Assembly (NCBI GenBank): GCA_002354635.1
Contig: DELZ01000001.1
Span: 483,085 to 547,084 of the forward strand
DNA length: 64,000 bases
Reading direction: 5' to 3'
Source: Sphingomonadales bacterium UBA2683
GTDB lineage: Bacteria > Pseudomonadota > Alphaproteobacteria > Sphingomonadales > Sphingomonadaceae
How positions within the stretch are numbered: the stretch's first letter is position 1; every line of letters begins with the position of its first letter. This document shows positions 23,405 to 33,556 of the stretch, one piece after another. The notes under the pieces are model-generated. The model was not told the DNA's origin. It searched no databases and saw only the letters and a program-made list of their open reading frames with translations. A program made the position numbers and the translations under genes.

Positions 23405-24423
23405 ATCTTCGCGAACAGGGCTTCGCACCCCGTTCCAGCAAGAACTGCGTTGACCTGCGCCTGGCTGTCCGCCGACAATCCGGAATGAGCCTCGCGCAGC
23501 GCGACCAGACATTTGGCCTGATAGGGGAATGGCGGTTGTTGCCAGTGCCGCCCGTCGATTTCTGTTTCGACATTCTCGGCACCGGCCTGGACGGCCTGTG
23601 CGTTGGCGATCAGAAAAGGGGCATAGGTTCGGCCGATTTCGGTCAGCAGGCCGTTGAGCGAACCATATTGCTCTTCCGCCAGCCACTGGCCCTTCTGCTG
23701 ACCGGACAGATCATCCATCCGGTCCACCCAGGCCCGCACCCGCAGCGACAGCTTCCTCGATATTGCCATCGCAGTCGGCTCGACCTGCGTAAGTTGTGTC
23801 AATTGCCCGTAAAGGGCGAAGTCGCAAGCGGAAGGCCGGCCACCCAGCACAAAGCCCTGCTTTTCAATCAACCGGTCGAGCAGAGCAAGCAGGCGGATAT
23901 AGCTGTCCTCGATGGTTTTGGCGGTAATCCCGTTTGACCCGACAACATAGAGGCGGTCAATCTGCCGCTTGGAAAATTGCGCTGCCATCATGCCAACCTG
24001 GTTGTCCGGCAGATTGGGATTGGCCCAGTGGATCAGCAACGGCCCGGCATGCTCGGCGTCCGCCTCGAACGCCCAGCGGAAATGGAACATCACCTTGGTC
24101 AGCCACTCATCGGCATAATCCTCGATCAGCAAATCCAGAAAGCGCAGCACTTCATGGTCGGGAATGACCGACGGACCGGGATATTGGCATTCGAGCCGCC
24201 TGATGATCGGCGTGCTATCGACCGCGGCCTCCAGCTTGCCTTCGCCATCACGAAAATAGAAGGTCGGCAGCAATTGCACCTTGGGCTTGGGATAGCCTTC
24301 CGGCGCGCCGGTCACGCCACCCCAGATCATATTGTACGGGATATGGCGAAAACGCAGCAGCGCCAGCATCTTTCTTGTATAGGGCGAGCCCGGCGCACCC
24401 GTCAGTTCGAGCCGCTCGGTCAT
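23401..24423 (-). CDS. Glutathione S-transferase-like protein
   Basis: 340 residues, longer than a typical GST (about 200-220). An N-terminal thioredoxin-like domain (about 1-80; ELTGAPGSPYTRKMLALL and a VDSTPIIRRLE loop) leads into a helical C-terminal domain (about 95-260) with LGGRPSACDFALYGQL. The last ~80 residues are an extra helical extension. It probably binds glutathione or is a structural relative; substrate unknown. The start overlaps the nudC stop by 4 bp (ATGA). Confidence 0.85.
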   Translation of the reverse strand: MTERLELTGAPGSPYTRKMLALLRFRHIPYNMIWGGVTGAPEGYPKPKVQLLPTFYFRDGEGKLEAAVDSTPIIRRLECQYPGPSVIPDHEVLRFLDLLIEDYADEWLTKVMFHFRWAFEADAEHAGPLLIHWANPNLPDNQVGMMAAQFSKRQIDRLYVVGSNGITAKTIEDSYIRLLALLDRLIEKQGFVLGGRPSACDFALYGQLTQLTQVEPTAMAISRKLSLRVRAWVDRMDDLSGQQKGQWLAEEQYGSLNGLLTEIGRTYAPFLIANAQAVQAGAENVETEIDGRHWQQPPFPYQAKCLVALREAHSGLSADSQAQVNAVLAGTGCEALFAKI

Positions 24424-25328
24424 TGGGTTTTTCCGTCCAGCCAGTGCCGCAGCAGATCATGGGCAATGGCGAACGGCGGCGGCGCGACAAACGGTGCGCC
24501 TGCATCCCCGGCCATCGCCGCCTTCACCTCGTCCAGCGAAAACCAGGCCGCTTCCTCGATTTCCTCTTCGTCGAGCGTCAGGGTCGGATCATCGGTGACG
24601 CTGGTGCAGGCTATCATCAGTGACGACGGGAACGGCCACGGCTGGCTGGCGACATAGCGGACATCCCGCACCTTGATACCGGCTTCCTCGAACAGTTCGC
24701 GTTTCACGCACCCCTCGATGCTTTCGCCCGGCTCCAGAAAGCCGGCCAGCGCGGAAAAGCTTTTCGGCGGGAAGCGGGGCTGACGCCCGAGCAGCACCTT
24801 GCCCTCGCATTCCGACAGCATGATCGCCACCGGGTCGGTGCGCGGAAAATGTTCCGCTCCGCAACCACCGGTTTCCGGATCGCACAGACGCGCCCAGCCG
24901 CCCTTGCGCGACTGGGTCGGCTTGCCGCACTGCGCGCAAAATTTGTGGCGTGCATGCCAGTCGACCAGACTGCGCGCGGTGGCGTAAATGGCCGCCTGAT
25001 CGGCGGGCAGGCTGCCCAAGGTCTGCCACAACGCCCGGTTTGCAGCAGGCCCGGCATCGCCGGCGCCGTTCAGCTCGGCAAAATAGGACGTATCGCCCTC
25101 GATACCGAGCAGCAGCAGATCATGGTCTGGCGAAGCATCAAAGGCCGCGCCCCAGGCCAGATCGCCATGATCGTCAAAAACCGGGTTCAGGCCGTCCAGC
25201 TTGAGCAGCTTTGCCCGCGGGTTCATCATCGCGGCGCGCAGCTTGTCCGGGTTGACCCGTACCTGATCGGCACGGTCCAGCGTCCCGCCGGCAAAGGTCG
25301 GCACTATCGTGTTTCGGTCTGTCAGCAT
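24420..25328 (-). CDS. nudC: NudC, NADH pyrophosphatase / NAD-cap hydrolase
   Basis: 302 residues with an N-terminal domain (1-130), a zinc ribbon (CAQC and CDPETGGC, about 140-170), a full Nudix box (GFLEPGE...RELFEEAGI) and the NudC fingerprint SQPWPFPSS. It hydrolyses NAD(H) to NMN and AMP and, in E. coli, removes NAD caps from RNA. It is translationally coupled to the GST-like gene. Confidence 0.96.
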   Translation of the reverse strand: MLTDRNTIVPTFAGGTLDRADQVRVNPDKLRAAMMNPRAKLLKLDGLNPVFDDHGDLAWGAAFDASPDHDLLLLGIEGDTSYFAELNGAGDAGPAANRALWQTLGSLPADQAAIYATARSLVDWHARHKFCAQCGKPTQSRKGGWARLCDPETGGCGAEHFPRTDPVAIMLSECEGKVLLGRQPRFPPKSFSALAGFLEPGESIEGCVKRELFEEAGIKVRDVRYVASQPWPFPSSLMIACTSVTDDPTLTLDEEEIEEAAWFSLDEVKAAMAGDAGAPFVAPPPFAIAHDLLRHWLDGKTQ

Positions 25329-25383
25329 TTTCTCTCCGGTATATTATTATCTTTGCCGCCTCCCGTCCGGAAGGCGATCGGGA

Positions 25384-26727
25384 TCAGGGACTGGTATTGC
25401 CCGCGCCGGTCTGGGCACTGCCGATCAGGTCCGCATAGACATATTTCGGGAAATCCGACTGGAAGGGGTAGCTGTTCGACGGAATATATTGCGTATAGCC
25501 GCCGGCGCGGAGTCCACGTACGGTGTCGACGAAGGCCGATGTTCCGGCCGCGCCGCCCCAGCCGAAGGTTCCCGCCGGACTGACCTCTGTGCCAAGACCG
25601 GAGCGCCCGCCCGCGCCAAAGCCGTGATTGGCGACCCATGTGCCCTTGGTGCTGGCGGTTTCCGGCAGCAGATTCGACATGCCGAGCTTGACCGTCTCCG
25701 GCTTCATCACCCGGACATTGCCGACCGTGCCGAAGCCGAGCAGCATTTGCAGGAACTTGTCATAGTCGCCGGCGGTGCCGACCAGCCCGGTGCTGCCAAA
25801 GGCAAAAGCGGGCTTGTCGAGAAAAATGCTGGTGGCGCCGGGATCGATCGGGATCAGCGCGCCGGCGAACGGCGCATAATTGTCGGCGAGATCAGCGGCC
25901 CGCTCGGCGGGCACATTATAGAATATGCTGGTCATGCCCAGCGGTCCGAACATCCGCTCCTGGAGAAACTGGTCGAGCGGCTTGCCGGACACTTTCTCGA
26001 TCACCGCGCTGAGCACATCGTGGCTGAGCGAATAGCTCCACTGGGTGCCGGGCTGATAAACCAGCGGCAGTTCCGAAAGCCGTTTGACAAAGGTCATGAT
26101 GTCCGGCGTAGGCGCACCGGCGTCCAGGCCGGGGATCGGATTGCGGCTGACCCGTCCGGGCGTCAGGCCCGCAGCGAGATAGGCTTTCTGGATCGGTCCT
26201 TTCGAGATGATCGTATAGCCCAGACCGGCGGTGTGCGTCTGCAGCTGGCGGATCGTGATCGGAGCCTTGGCCGGCTCGACATTGTCCAGCGCGCCCTCGG
26301 GATCGACCAGAACCTGCATATCGGCAAATTCGGGAAAGATATCGGACAGCGGCTGGTCAAGCGAGAGCAGGCCGTCTTCGACCAGCATCATCGCCGCCAT
26401 GCCGGTGACCGGCTTGGTCTGCGAATACATCCGCCACAATGTGTTGCTGTCGACGCGCTTTTCGCCGCCGAGCTGCAGCGAACCGGCAGCGATTACCTGC
26501 GGAGGCGCCTGGCCGAAACCGATCATCGCGAGCATGCCCGCAACCTTCTTGTCCGCTACATATTCGTTGATGATCCTGGTCAGTCCCGGAAAAGCGGGGC
26601 CCATTTCCTTGGCGAAGGCAAGACCGGGCATGCCGGCAAGCAAGGCACCGGTGCCGATGCCGCCAAGCACGGAGCGCCGCGAAAAGGAGGAGCCGGGCGA
26701 CAAGCTTGCAGATTTTTCGGCGATCAT
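25384..26727 (-). CDS. Tat-exported serine hydrolase, beta-lactamase-related
   Basis: 447 residues from ATG 26727, which overlaps the mutY stop as ATGA; a longer in-frame start inside mutY is rejected. A twin-arginine signal is visible (SRRSVLGG, then a hydrophobic stretch ending LAFA). The class C beta-lactamase/esterase motifs are SQTK (SxxK nucleophile, about residue 116) and YSLSH in the position of YxN. Such proteins are usually esterases or D-amino-acid peptidases rather than resistance enzymes. A periplasmic location follows from the Tat signal. Confidence 0.88.
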   Translation of the reverse strand: MIAEKSASLSPGSSFSRRSVLGGIGTGALLAGMPGLAFAKEMGPAFPGLTRIINEYVADKKVAGMLAMIGFGQAPPQVIAAGSLQLGGEKRVDSNTLWRMYSQTKPVTGMAAMMLVEDGLLSLDQPLSDIFPEFADMQVLVDPEGALDNVEPAKAPITIRQLQTHTAGLGYTIISKGPIQKAYLAAGLTPGRVSRNPIPGLDAGAPTPDIMTFVKRLSELPLVYQPGTQWSYSLSHDVLSAVIEKVSGKPLDQFLQERMFGPLGMTSIFYNVPAERAADLADNYAPFAGALIPIDPGATSIFLDKPAFAFGSTGLVGTAGDYDKFLQMLLGFGTVGNVRVMKPETVKLGMSNLLPETASTKGTWVANHGFGAGGRSGLGTEVSPAGTFGWGGAAGTSAFVDTVRGLRAGGYTQYIPSNSYPFQSDFPKYVYADLIGSAQTGAGNTSP

Positions 26728-27791
26728 GTTTCTTCCTTCAGTTTCCATTTTACCGCCTTGGCATAAAGCGTTGGCAATCCCGCATCCGCTATCCCGTCGA
26801 GCGGCCACCAGAGATCGTGATCCATATCAGTAACGATTTTTCCATCCTGATAAACTGCCAAATCGACCTCAAGTGAAAAATGGGTGAAGCTGTGCTGGAT
26901 GATATTGTCGTGCACCCGCCATTGGCCGGCGATCGGCGGCTTCGCATGACCGTCATTGCCCGCTGCCCAGCCATCATCCGGCAATGCCCGCATCCCGCCA
27001 AGCATGCCTTTTGGCGGCCGGGTGGCGAGCAACAGTTTGTCCTGCTGCTCGATCCAGAAAAAGCGTGCCCGGCGAACCGGCTTCGCCTTTTTCGGTGGCT
27101 TGACCGGAAACGATTCCATGGTGCCAAGCGCATGCGCCGCGCATTGTTTACGGACCGGACAGATATCGCATTTGGGATTTCTTGCGGTGCAGATGGTCGC
27201 ACCCAAATCCATGCAGGCCTGGGCGAAATCTCCCGCCCCGCTGTCAGGCGTGATCGCATCCATCGCCGTCCGTATCTCGGTCTTGCCCCTGGGCAGCGGT
27301 GTATCGATGGTAAACAGCCGCGCCACCAACCGCTCGATATTGGCATCCACCACCACCGCGCGTTCGCCAAAGGCGATCGCGGCAATCGCGGCTGCCGTAT
27401 AGGTGCCCACGCCTGGCAGGCCCAACAGTTCAGACTCTTTCTGAGGAAAGACTCCATCCAGTTTTTCAGTGACATGCACGGCACATTTGTGAAGATTTCG
27501 CGCCCGCGCATAATAGCCGAGCCCGGCCCATGCCGCCAGCACGTCCGCTTCCTCCGCAGCTCCCAGTTCCTGCACGGTCGGCCAGCGCCGGGAGAAGGTC
27601 TCGAAATAAGCTTTGACCGCCCCGACGGTGGTCTGCTGGAGCATGATTTCGGACAGCCAGACATGATAGGGATCGGGCAAATCGCCGCCCGGCGGCGACC
27701 GCCACGGCAATTTTCTGGCGTTATCCACATAATGTGCACCAATATTGGCAGAAATTTTGCGTGCCTTGGCGGAGAAACTATCGACGGCCAT
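26724..27791 (-). CDS. mutY: MutY, A/G-specific adenine glycosylase
   Basis: 355 residues from ATG 27791; the frame is open far upstream but that part overlaps dciA and has no homology. The order is the catalytic Glu in WLSEIMLQQTTV, a helix-hairpin-helix LGLPGVGTYTAAAI, catalytic Asp in VVDANIERL, the [4Fe-4S] cysteines C-x6-C-x2-C-x5-C (CTARNPKCDICPVRKQC), and a C-terminal Nudix-like 8-oxoG recognition domain. It removes adenine opposite 8-oxoguanine. It heads a leftward run with the serine hydrolase, nudC and the GST-like gene. Confidence 0.96.
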   Translation of the reverse strand: MAVDSFSAKARKISANIGAHYVDNARKLPWRSPPGGDLPDPYHVWLSEIMLQQTTVGAVKAYFETFSRRWPTVQELGAAEEADVLAAWAGLGYYARARNLHKCAVHVTEKLDGVFPQKESELLGLPGVGTYTAAAIAAIAFGERAVVVDANIERLVARLFTIDTPLPRGKTEIRTAMDAITPDSGAGDFAQACMDLGATICTARNPKCDICPVRKQCAAHALGTMESFPVKPPKKAKPVRRARFFWIEQQDKLLLATRPPKGMLGGMRALPDDGWAAGNDGHAKPPIAGQWRVHDNIIQHSFTHFSLEVDLAVYQDGKIVTDMDHDLWWPLDGIADAGLPTLYAKAVKWKLKEET

Positions 27792-27818
27792 GGCCGCGCC
27801 ATGCCATAAACAGTCATT

Positions 27819-28502
27819 ATGGCGAAGAAAATTGGCACAAATGGCGATGAAAAGGCAAAAACCGCGCACGGCGGTGCGGCCGCGCCCAAAAAACCGCCAA
27901 AAAAATCGCCGAAACAGACAACCCTCCGCAAATATCAGAAATACCAGCGGCCGCGCGGCGGTCCGGCGAAAAGCATATCGGACCTGATGCCCGAAATCGG
28001 CCGCGCTGCTTTTCGGCGCTATGGTTTCATCCAGTCGTCGGTGGTCAGCCGCTGGCCGGAAATCGTTGGCGAACGCTATGCCGCCGTGTCCCTGCCCGAA
28101 TCGATTCGCTTCCCGCGTGGCGAGAAAGAAGGCGGTACGCTGCATCTGCTGGTCAGCGGCGCCTATGCCACGCTGATGCAGCATATTGCGCCGGATATCA
28201 TCGAGCGCGTGAACCGGTTTTTCGGCTATGGCGCTGTCAGTCAGATTCGATTCAGACAAGGCAATGTAACGCCCAAGAAAGACAAGGAAAAAAGGGTCTC
28301 TCTGCCCGCCTCGCTCAAGCCCGCACCGATTCAGCTAGGCGAGAATCTGCGCGATATTGGCGATCCGGAACTGAACCGGGTGCTCGAATCGCTGGCATCG
28401 GCAGTTGCAAAGGCGGAGGCGGACCCTAAGAACGATACCAAATTGAGCATAAAGGTCGTCGGCAAAATCGGCGGCGGCGAGAAAAAGAAGGACCAGACAT
28501 GA
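27819..28502 (+). CDS. DciA-like DUF721 protein
   Basis: 227 residues. A Lys/Pro-rich N-terminal tail (1-50) precedes a DUF721 core (about 60-150; SSVVSRWPEIVGERYA, LHLLVSGAYATLMQHIAPDIIERVN). DUF721 is the core of DciA, which loads the replicative helicase DnaB in bacteria without DnaC; the residual C-terminal part is charged. The gene diverges from mutY with a 27-bp gap and overlaps the next gene by 4 bp (ATGA). Confidence 0.86.
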   Translation: MAKKIGTNGDEKAKTAHGGAAAPKKPPKKSPKQTTLRKYQKYQRPRGGPAKSISDLMPEIGRAAFRRYGFIQSSVVSRWPEIVGERYAAVSLPESIRFPRGEKEGGTLHLLVSGAYATLMQHIAPDIIERVNRFFGYGAVSQIRFRQGNVTPKKDKEKRVSLPASLKPAPIQLGENLRDIGDPELNRVLESLASAVAKAEADPKNDTKLSIKVVGKIGGGEKKKDQT

Positions 28503-29191
28503 AGTTCAGAAGCGCGTATCTTGCTTCGGCAGTGATGACAGCAGCGGTATTGATCCCGCCGGCATCGGCCCAGCAAACCGACTGGACCAAACGGGTCACC
28601 GTGTCGGCCATGGGCGGCCATGTCTTGGGCAACCCGCTCGCGCAAAACCGTCTGGTGGAATATGTCAGCTATACCTGCAACCATTGCGCGGACTTTGAGG
28701 TGTCATCCAATGGTCCTTTGAAAACTGGCTTTGTTGCAAAGGGCCATGTCAGCGCGGAAGTGCGAAACTATGTCCGCGATCCTCTGGATTTTACCGCGGC
28801 GATACTGGCGCGATGTGGCGGCCGCACCAAATTTTTCGGCAACCATAATGCGCTGATGGCCTCTCAGTCTGTCTGGCTCAAGACCGCCCAGTCCATTTCT
28901 CCCGACAAGCAGAAAGTCTGGTACCAGGGCGAAATCATCGACCGGCTGAAAAAAATTGCGACGGATATCGGTTTTTACCCGATCATGGCCAAACGCGGCA
29001 TCACCAAGGCGCAGGCAGACACGTGTCTCGCCGACAAGAGCGCCCAGGACCAGATTCTGGCGATGAGCAAATATGGGTCAGATACCGTCAAGATCACCGG
29101 AACACCAAGCTTCACAATCAACGACAAACTGCTAGACGGGGTGCATAACTGGCCCGCACTCAAGCCCAGGCTAGCGGCCCTTCCGCAATAG
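28499..29191 (+). CDS. DsbA-family thiol-disulphide protein 1
   Basis: 230 residues with a cleavable signal peptide (ends ASAQ, about residue 24). The thioredoxin fold carries a CNHC active site (VSYTCNHCADFE), a DsbA-like helical insertion, and the cis-Pro segment GTPSFTIN. The product acts in the periplasm. A related gene follows 33 bp later with active site CSHC. The pair likely arose by duplication and sits between dciA and smc. Confidence 0.92.
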   Translation: MKFRSAYLASAVMTAAVLIPPASAQQTDWTKRVTVSAMGGHVLGNPLAQNRLVEYVSYTCNHCADFEVSSNGPLKTGFVAKGHVSAEVRNYVRDPLDFTAAILARCGGRTKFFGNHNALMASQSVWLKTAQSISPDKQKVWYQGEIIDRLKKIATDIGFYPIMAKRGITKAQADTCLADKSAQDQILAMSKYGSDTVKITGTPSFTINDKLLDGVHNWPALKPRLAALPQ

Positions 29192-29224
29192 CGATTCGAA
29201 CATTTCAGGAAACAGGAACAGAAT

Positions 29225-29968
29225 ATGCGCACATTGAACTACATCGCTCCGCTGGCTTTGGCTCTGGCACTGGCCGCCTGTGGCGAAGCAACCGAAAGCG
29301 AAAGCGGAGCAAGTTCCTCCGATGCCGTCGAAGCGGTGGAAGCCCCGGCCGGACAAAAATGGTCAGAAACAGTATCGAAAACCGATGCCGGCGGCATTGT
29401 CATGGGCAATCCGGACGCACCGATCAAGCTGGTGGAATATATGTCAATCACCTGCTCGCACTGCAAGGATTTCGGCGAACAGGCCTTTGTCCCGCTCCGC
29501 GACAATTATGTCGACAGCGGCAAGGTCAGTTTTGAAATCCGCAATTTCGTTCGCGATCCGCTGGATCTGTCTGCTGCCATACTTTCCCGCTGCGGCGGCG
29601 AAGCGCCGTTTTTTCCGCTCACCGAACAGGCGCTGAGCTATCAGGGCACGATGTTTGAAAAAGCCCAGTCCATGGGCGAAGCCACCTATAGCAGCATCTT
29701 GCAATCCGCACCCGAATCACGCTTTGTCCGCCTGGCGGAGCAGCTCGGCCTGATCAGCTTTTTCCAGCAGCGCGGTATTTCCGAAGACCAGGCCAAGGCC
29801 TGCCTGGCGGATACGGCAGCGGCTGAAGCATTGATGAACGATACCCAGGCAGCCGCCGAGGAATATAATATCGAGGGCACCCCGACTTTCCTGATCAACG
29901 GTCAGAAGATCGAGGGTACCAACTGGATGATGGTCGAAACCAAGCTGAAGGAGGCCGGCGCCCGATAG
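29225..29968 (+). CDS. DsbA-family lipoprotein 2
   Basis: 247 residues. A lipoprotein signal with lipobox LAAC (Cys19-20 region, ALAACGEA) is followed by a Ser/Glu-rich linker and a DsbA-like domain with CSHC (SITCSHCKDFG) and cis-Pro loop GTPTFLIN. It is probably a membrane-anchored periplasmic oxidase or isomerase acting on secreted proteins. It lies 72 bp before smc on the same strand. Confidence 0.92.
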   Translation: MRTLNYIAPLALALALAACGEATESESGASSSDAVEAVEAPAGQKWSETVSKTDAGGIVMGNPDAPIKLVEYMSITCSHCKDFGEQAFVPLRDNYVDSGKVSFEIRNFVRDPLDLSAAILSRCGGEAPFFPLTEQALSYQGTMFEKAQSMGEATYSSILQSAPESRFVRLAEQLGLISFFQQRGISEDQAKACLADTAAAEALMNDTQAAAEEYNIEGTPTFLINGQKIEGTNWMMVETKLKEAGAR

Positions 29969-30040
29969 GCGCTGGTCCAATCGCCAGAGGGGGCGCGATT
30001 TGAACGGGGTGAATGACAAGATTCGCATGGGATCCAGACC

Positions 30041-33000
30041 ATGCAGATAAAGAAGCTCCGACTTTCGGGCTTCAAGAGCTTTGTCGACCCCACCGAACTG
30101 CGTATTGAAAAGGGACTGACCGGCGTTGTCGGCCCCAATGGCTGCGGCAAATCCAACCTGCTCGAGGCAATCCGCTGGGTGATGGGCGAAAATTCCGCCA
30201 AGTCGATGCGCGGCGGCGGCATGGAAGACGTCATCTTCGCCGGTACCCAGGATCGGCCCGAGCGGCAATTTGCCGAAGTTGCGCTCACCGCCGAGCGGGA
30301 AACCGATGATGTGACCTCGCTGCATGTCGGTGACAATGACAGCGAGCTGGAGATCGTCCGGCGGATCGAGCGCGGCGCCGGCTCCGCCTATCGCGCCAAT
30401 GGCACCGACGTCCGGGCCAAGGATATCGCGCTGATATTTGCCGACGCTGCCACCGGCGCGCACAGCCCGGCGCTGGTCAGCCAGGGCAAGATTTCCAATA
30501 TCATCTCGTCCAAGCCCGAAGCCAGACGGGAAATGCTGGAGGAAGCCGCGGGCATCTCGGGCCTCCATGTTCGCCGCAAGGATGCCGAGCAGAAATTGCG
30601 TGCGGCCGAAAAGAATCTGGCCCGGCTCGACGACATATTGGGGGACATGGAACAGCGCGCCGCCAATCTGCGGCGGCAGGCCAAGCAGGCCGAACGCTAC
30701 CGGAAGCTGAGCGCCGAAATCACCCTTGTGGAGGGCCGGCTGATCTACGCCCGCTGGCAAGAGGCTGCCGCTGCATCCGATCTTGCCAAGGCCGAGGCGG
30801 AAGCCGCCGAAGCCAGGGTCGATGCGGCGCAGAACGAGCAGCAGGCGGCCGTCGCGGCCCAGAACGAAAGCGCCAGGGCACTCGGCCTGTTGCGCGCGGA
30901 GGTGCAGCGGGCGCGCGAGGAAGCCAGCGAGTCCAGCCACCGGCTGCTGACCCTGACCAACGAACGCGACAACCTGAAATCCCGCCTGTTCGATCTGCAG
31001 GCACAGGCGCAGCGCATCCATGATGACAATGCCCGCGAGGACCAGCTGACCCGCGACGCGATGGAAGCCCTTGACCATCTCGAACAGGACGAAAAGCGGC
31101 TGGCCACGGAATTGTCCGAGCTGAACCGGGAACGGCCCGATCTCGAGCGCGCCGCCGAACGCGCCGAGCGGAAGGCCAGCGAGGCCGAGGTGGAACTGGC
31201 CAAGGCGGTCGCCGAGGAGGCGCGCATCCAGGCCGAGTTAAAGGTTGCCAATGCCGCCGTCGACGCCGCGCAGGCCCGCCATGACCGGCTGGCGGTGGAA
31301 CTGGGCCGGCTGGATAGCGAACGCGCCGAAATGGGCGATGAAACCGAGCTTGAATCCACTCTTGCCGAAGCGATTGCGGCGCGGCAAGCGGCGCAAAAAT
31401 CAGCGGAGAGCAGCGGCCACAGGATTGCCAGGCTGGAGGAACAGCGGATCGAAGCCACGGCCACCCGCGACACCGCGCAATCCGCCCTTGCGGCGCTGAA
31501 GGCGGAACTGGCCGGGCTGCAATCCGAACATGATGCGCTCAACCGCGAACTGTCGAGGACGGAGAGCACCAACAAGGCGATCGACCGGATCAAGCCCGCG
31601 GCGGGCTTTGAACGGGCACTGGCAGCGGCGCTGGGCGATGATCTGCTGGCCTCCGTTGGCGAAGAGGGCGACCGCTTCTGGGGTGGTGGCGAACCGGTCG
31701 CCGCCGGCAACGCGCCGGCAGGGACCGAGACCCTGCTCGACAAGGTGCAGGCACCGGCGGAATTGCACGGTCGCCTGTCACAGATTTTTGTCGCCGATCA
31801 CGACGAGGGCCAGGTTTTGGCCGTTGGCCAGCGGCTGGTGACAAAAGGCGGTGCGCTGCGCCGCTGGGACGGCTTTGTTGCGCGTGACGACGGCAACGCC
31901 AGCGCCGAACGGCTGGTCCGGGCCAATCGCCTGCGCGAACTGCAGGAGCTGCTGAAACCCGCCGGCGACCGGGTGGCAGCGGGCGAAACCGCGCTGGCCA
32001 AACAGCGCGACGCCATTTCCACCATCGAAACCGAACTGTCCGAAGCCCGCAACGCGCGGCGCGAGGCCGAGGAATCTCTCCGCCGGACACTGCGCGAAGC
32101 CGATCAGGCGGAAGAAGCGCTGGCCTGGCTGCGGAAACGGACGGCAAGCCTCGCCGAACGCGATGCAGCCCTGAAAACGGAAACGGCGACTGCGCGCGCT
32201 GAACTGGAAGCTGCGCAACAGGAACGCAGCAGCCAGCCCGACGGCGCGGCCCAGGAACTGGCACGATCCGCGCTGCAGGACCAGCGCGATACCGCGCGCG
32301 GACAGGTGATGTCGGCGCAGGCGGCGCTCTCTGCGATCGACCAGAAACTGGCACAGGTAAAGGAACAGAAGGCTGTCGCCAGCGCGCAGATCCGCTCGTG
32401 GCAGGATCGCTCCGGCGAGGCCGAGGCGCGAATGAAGGAAATGGCCAAGCGCGGCGCGCTGATTGAGGCCGAGGTTGGAAATCTCGCCGATCGTCCGCGG
32501 GTGATCGAGGTGGAAGTCACCAGGCTCACCGAACAGCAGGACGCGCTGAACACGGCAGTGAGCGAGAAAGACGCGGCGTTGCAGGCCGCCGAACTGGCCC
32601 AGCGTGACCACGAGGACCGGCTCGCCCAGGCCAGCGAGATGCTCAGCCAGGCCCGCGAAACGCGCGCCGGCGCCAAGGCCCGCGCCGAGAACCAGGACCT
32701 GCGCCGCATGGAAATGGGCCGGATATCGGCGGAAAAATTCGAATGCCCGGCGCCGGTGCTGCCGAAGAAGCTGGAATTCGACGAAGATACGATCGGCGAT
32801 GCGTCGCAGGAATCGGCGGAGCTGGAACGGCTGTCACTGAGCCGCGAGCGGATCGGGCCGGTCAATCTGGTCGCCGCCGACGAGCTGGCCGAACTCGAGA
32901 CCGAGTGGGAGAAATCAACGAAGGAAAGCGAAGAGCTGAACGAAGCGATCCACCAGCTGCGCGGATCGATCGGCAGTCTCAACCGTGAAGGCCGCCAGCG

Positions 33001-33478
33001 CCTGCTCGCCGCGTTCGAGGAAGTCGACCGCCATTTCCAGCGGCTGTTCGCGACCCTGTTCGACGGCGGCAAGGCGCATCTCGAGATGATCAACAGCGAC
33101 GATCCGCTGGAAGCCGGCCTCGAAATCATGGCGCAACCGCCGGGCAAGAAACTGACCTCGCTGACTCTGCTGTCGGGTGGCGAACAGGCTTTAACCGCCG
33201 TGGCGCTGATCTTCGGCCTGTTCCTGACCAACCCCGCCCCGATCTGCGTCCTTGACGAGGTCGACGCGCCGCTCGACGATGCCAATATCGAGCGTTTCTG
33301 CGACCTGCTCGACAAGATGGTCGCCGAAACCAGCACCCGCTATCTGATCGTCACCCACAATGCCGTGACCATGAGCCGCATGCACCGGCTGTTCGGCGTG
33401 ACCATGGTCGAGCGCGGGATTTCACAGCTGGTCTCGGTCGATCTGGATGCCGCGGAAGAACTGCTGGCGGCGGAGTGA
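30041..33478 (+). CDS. smc: SMC, chromosome-condensation ATPase
   Basis: 1145 residues. Walker A GPNGCGKSN lies at about 32-40, followed by long Ala/Glu/Arg-rich coiled coils (about 170-500 and 645-960), a hinge around 505-640, and the ABC signature LLSGGEQALTAVALIF with Walker B ICVLDEVDAPLDDANIERF near the C-terminus. It forms the chromosome-organising complex with ScpA and ScpB, which are not encoded in this window. It ends a probable dciA-dsbA-dsbA-smc unit. Confidence 0.97.
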   Translation: MQIKKLRLSGFKSFVDPTELRIEKGLTGVVGPNGCGKSNLLEAIRWVMGENSAKSMRGGGMEDVIFAGTQDRPERQFAEVALTAERETDDVTSLHVGDNDSELEIVRRIERGAGSAYRANGTDVRAKDIALIFADAATGAHSPALVSQGKISNIISSKPEARREMLEEAAGISGLHVRRKDAEQKLRAAEKNLARLDDILGDMEQRAANLRRQAKQAERYRKLSAEITLVEGRLIYARWQEAAAASDLAKAEAEAAEARVDAAQNEQQAAVAAQNESARALGLLRAEVQRAREEASESSHRLLTLTNERDNLKSRLFDLQAQAQRIHDDNAREDQLTRDAMEALDHLEQDEKRLATELSELNRERPDLERAAERAERKASEAEVELAKAVAEEARIQAELKVANAAVDAAQARHDRLAVELGRLDSERAEMGDETELESTLAEAIAARQAAQKSAESSGHRIARLEEQRIEATATRDTAQSALAALKAELAGLQSEHDALNRELSRTESTNKAIDRIKPAAGFERALAAALGDDLLASVGEEGDRFWGGGEPVAAGNAPAGTETLLDKVQAPAELHGRLSQIFVADHDEGQVLAVGQRLVTKGGALRRWDGFVARDDGNASAERLVRANRLRELQELLKPAGDRVAAGETALAKQRDAISTIETELSEARNARREAEESLRRTLREADQAEEALAWLRKRTASLAERDAALKTETATARAELEAAQQERSSQPDGAAQELARSALQDQRDTARGQVMSAQAALSAIDQKLAQVKEQKAVASAQIRSWQDRSGEAEARMKEMAKRGALIEAEVGNLADRPRVIEVEVTRLTEQQDALNTAVSEKDAALQAAELAQRDHEDRLAQASEMLSQARETRAGAKARAENQDLRRMEMGRISAEKFECPAPVLPKKLEFDEDTIGDASQESAELERLSLSRERIGPVNLVAADELAELETEWEKSTKESEELNEAIHQLRGSIGSLNREGRQRLLAAFEEVDRHFQRLFATLFDGGKAHLEMINSDDPLEAGLEIMAQPPGKKLTSLTLLSGGEQALTAVALIFGLFLTNPAPICVLDEVDAPLDDANIERFCDLLDKMVAETSTRYLIVTHNAVTMSRMHRLFGVTMVERGISQLVSVDLDAAEELLAAE

Positions 33479-33500
33479 AGACTGCGGGGGCCGACAAACG

Positions 33501-33519
33501 CCCTTCGACAGGCTCAGGG
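33501..33519. repeat. Dispersed-repeat-like motif after smc
   Basis: CCCTTCGACAGGCTCAGGG resembles a short motif that recurs between genes in many proteobacterial genomes. It lies in the 78-bp space between the converging smc and MFS genes. Confidence 0.5.
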
Positions 33520-33556
33520 CTAACGGTCGTCATCGTCCCCCAAGCCCGTCACACTC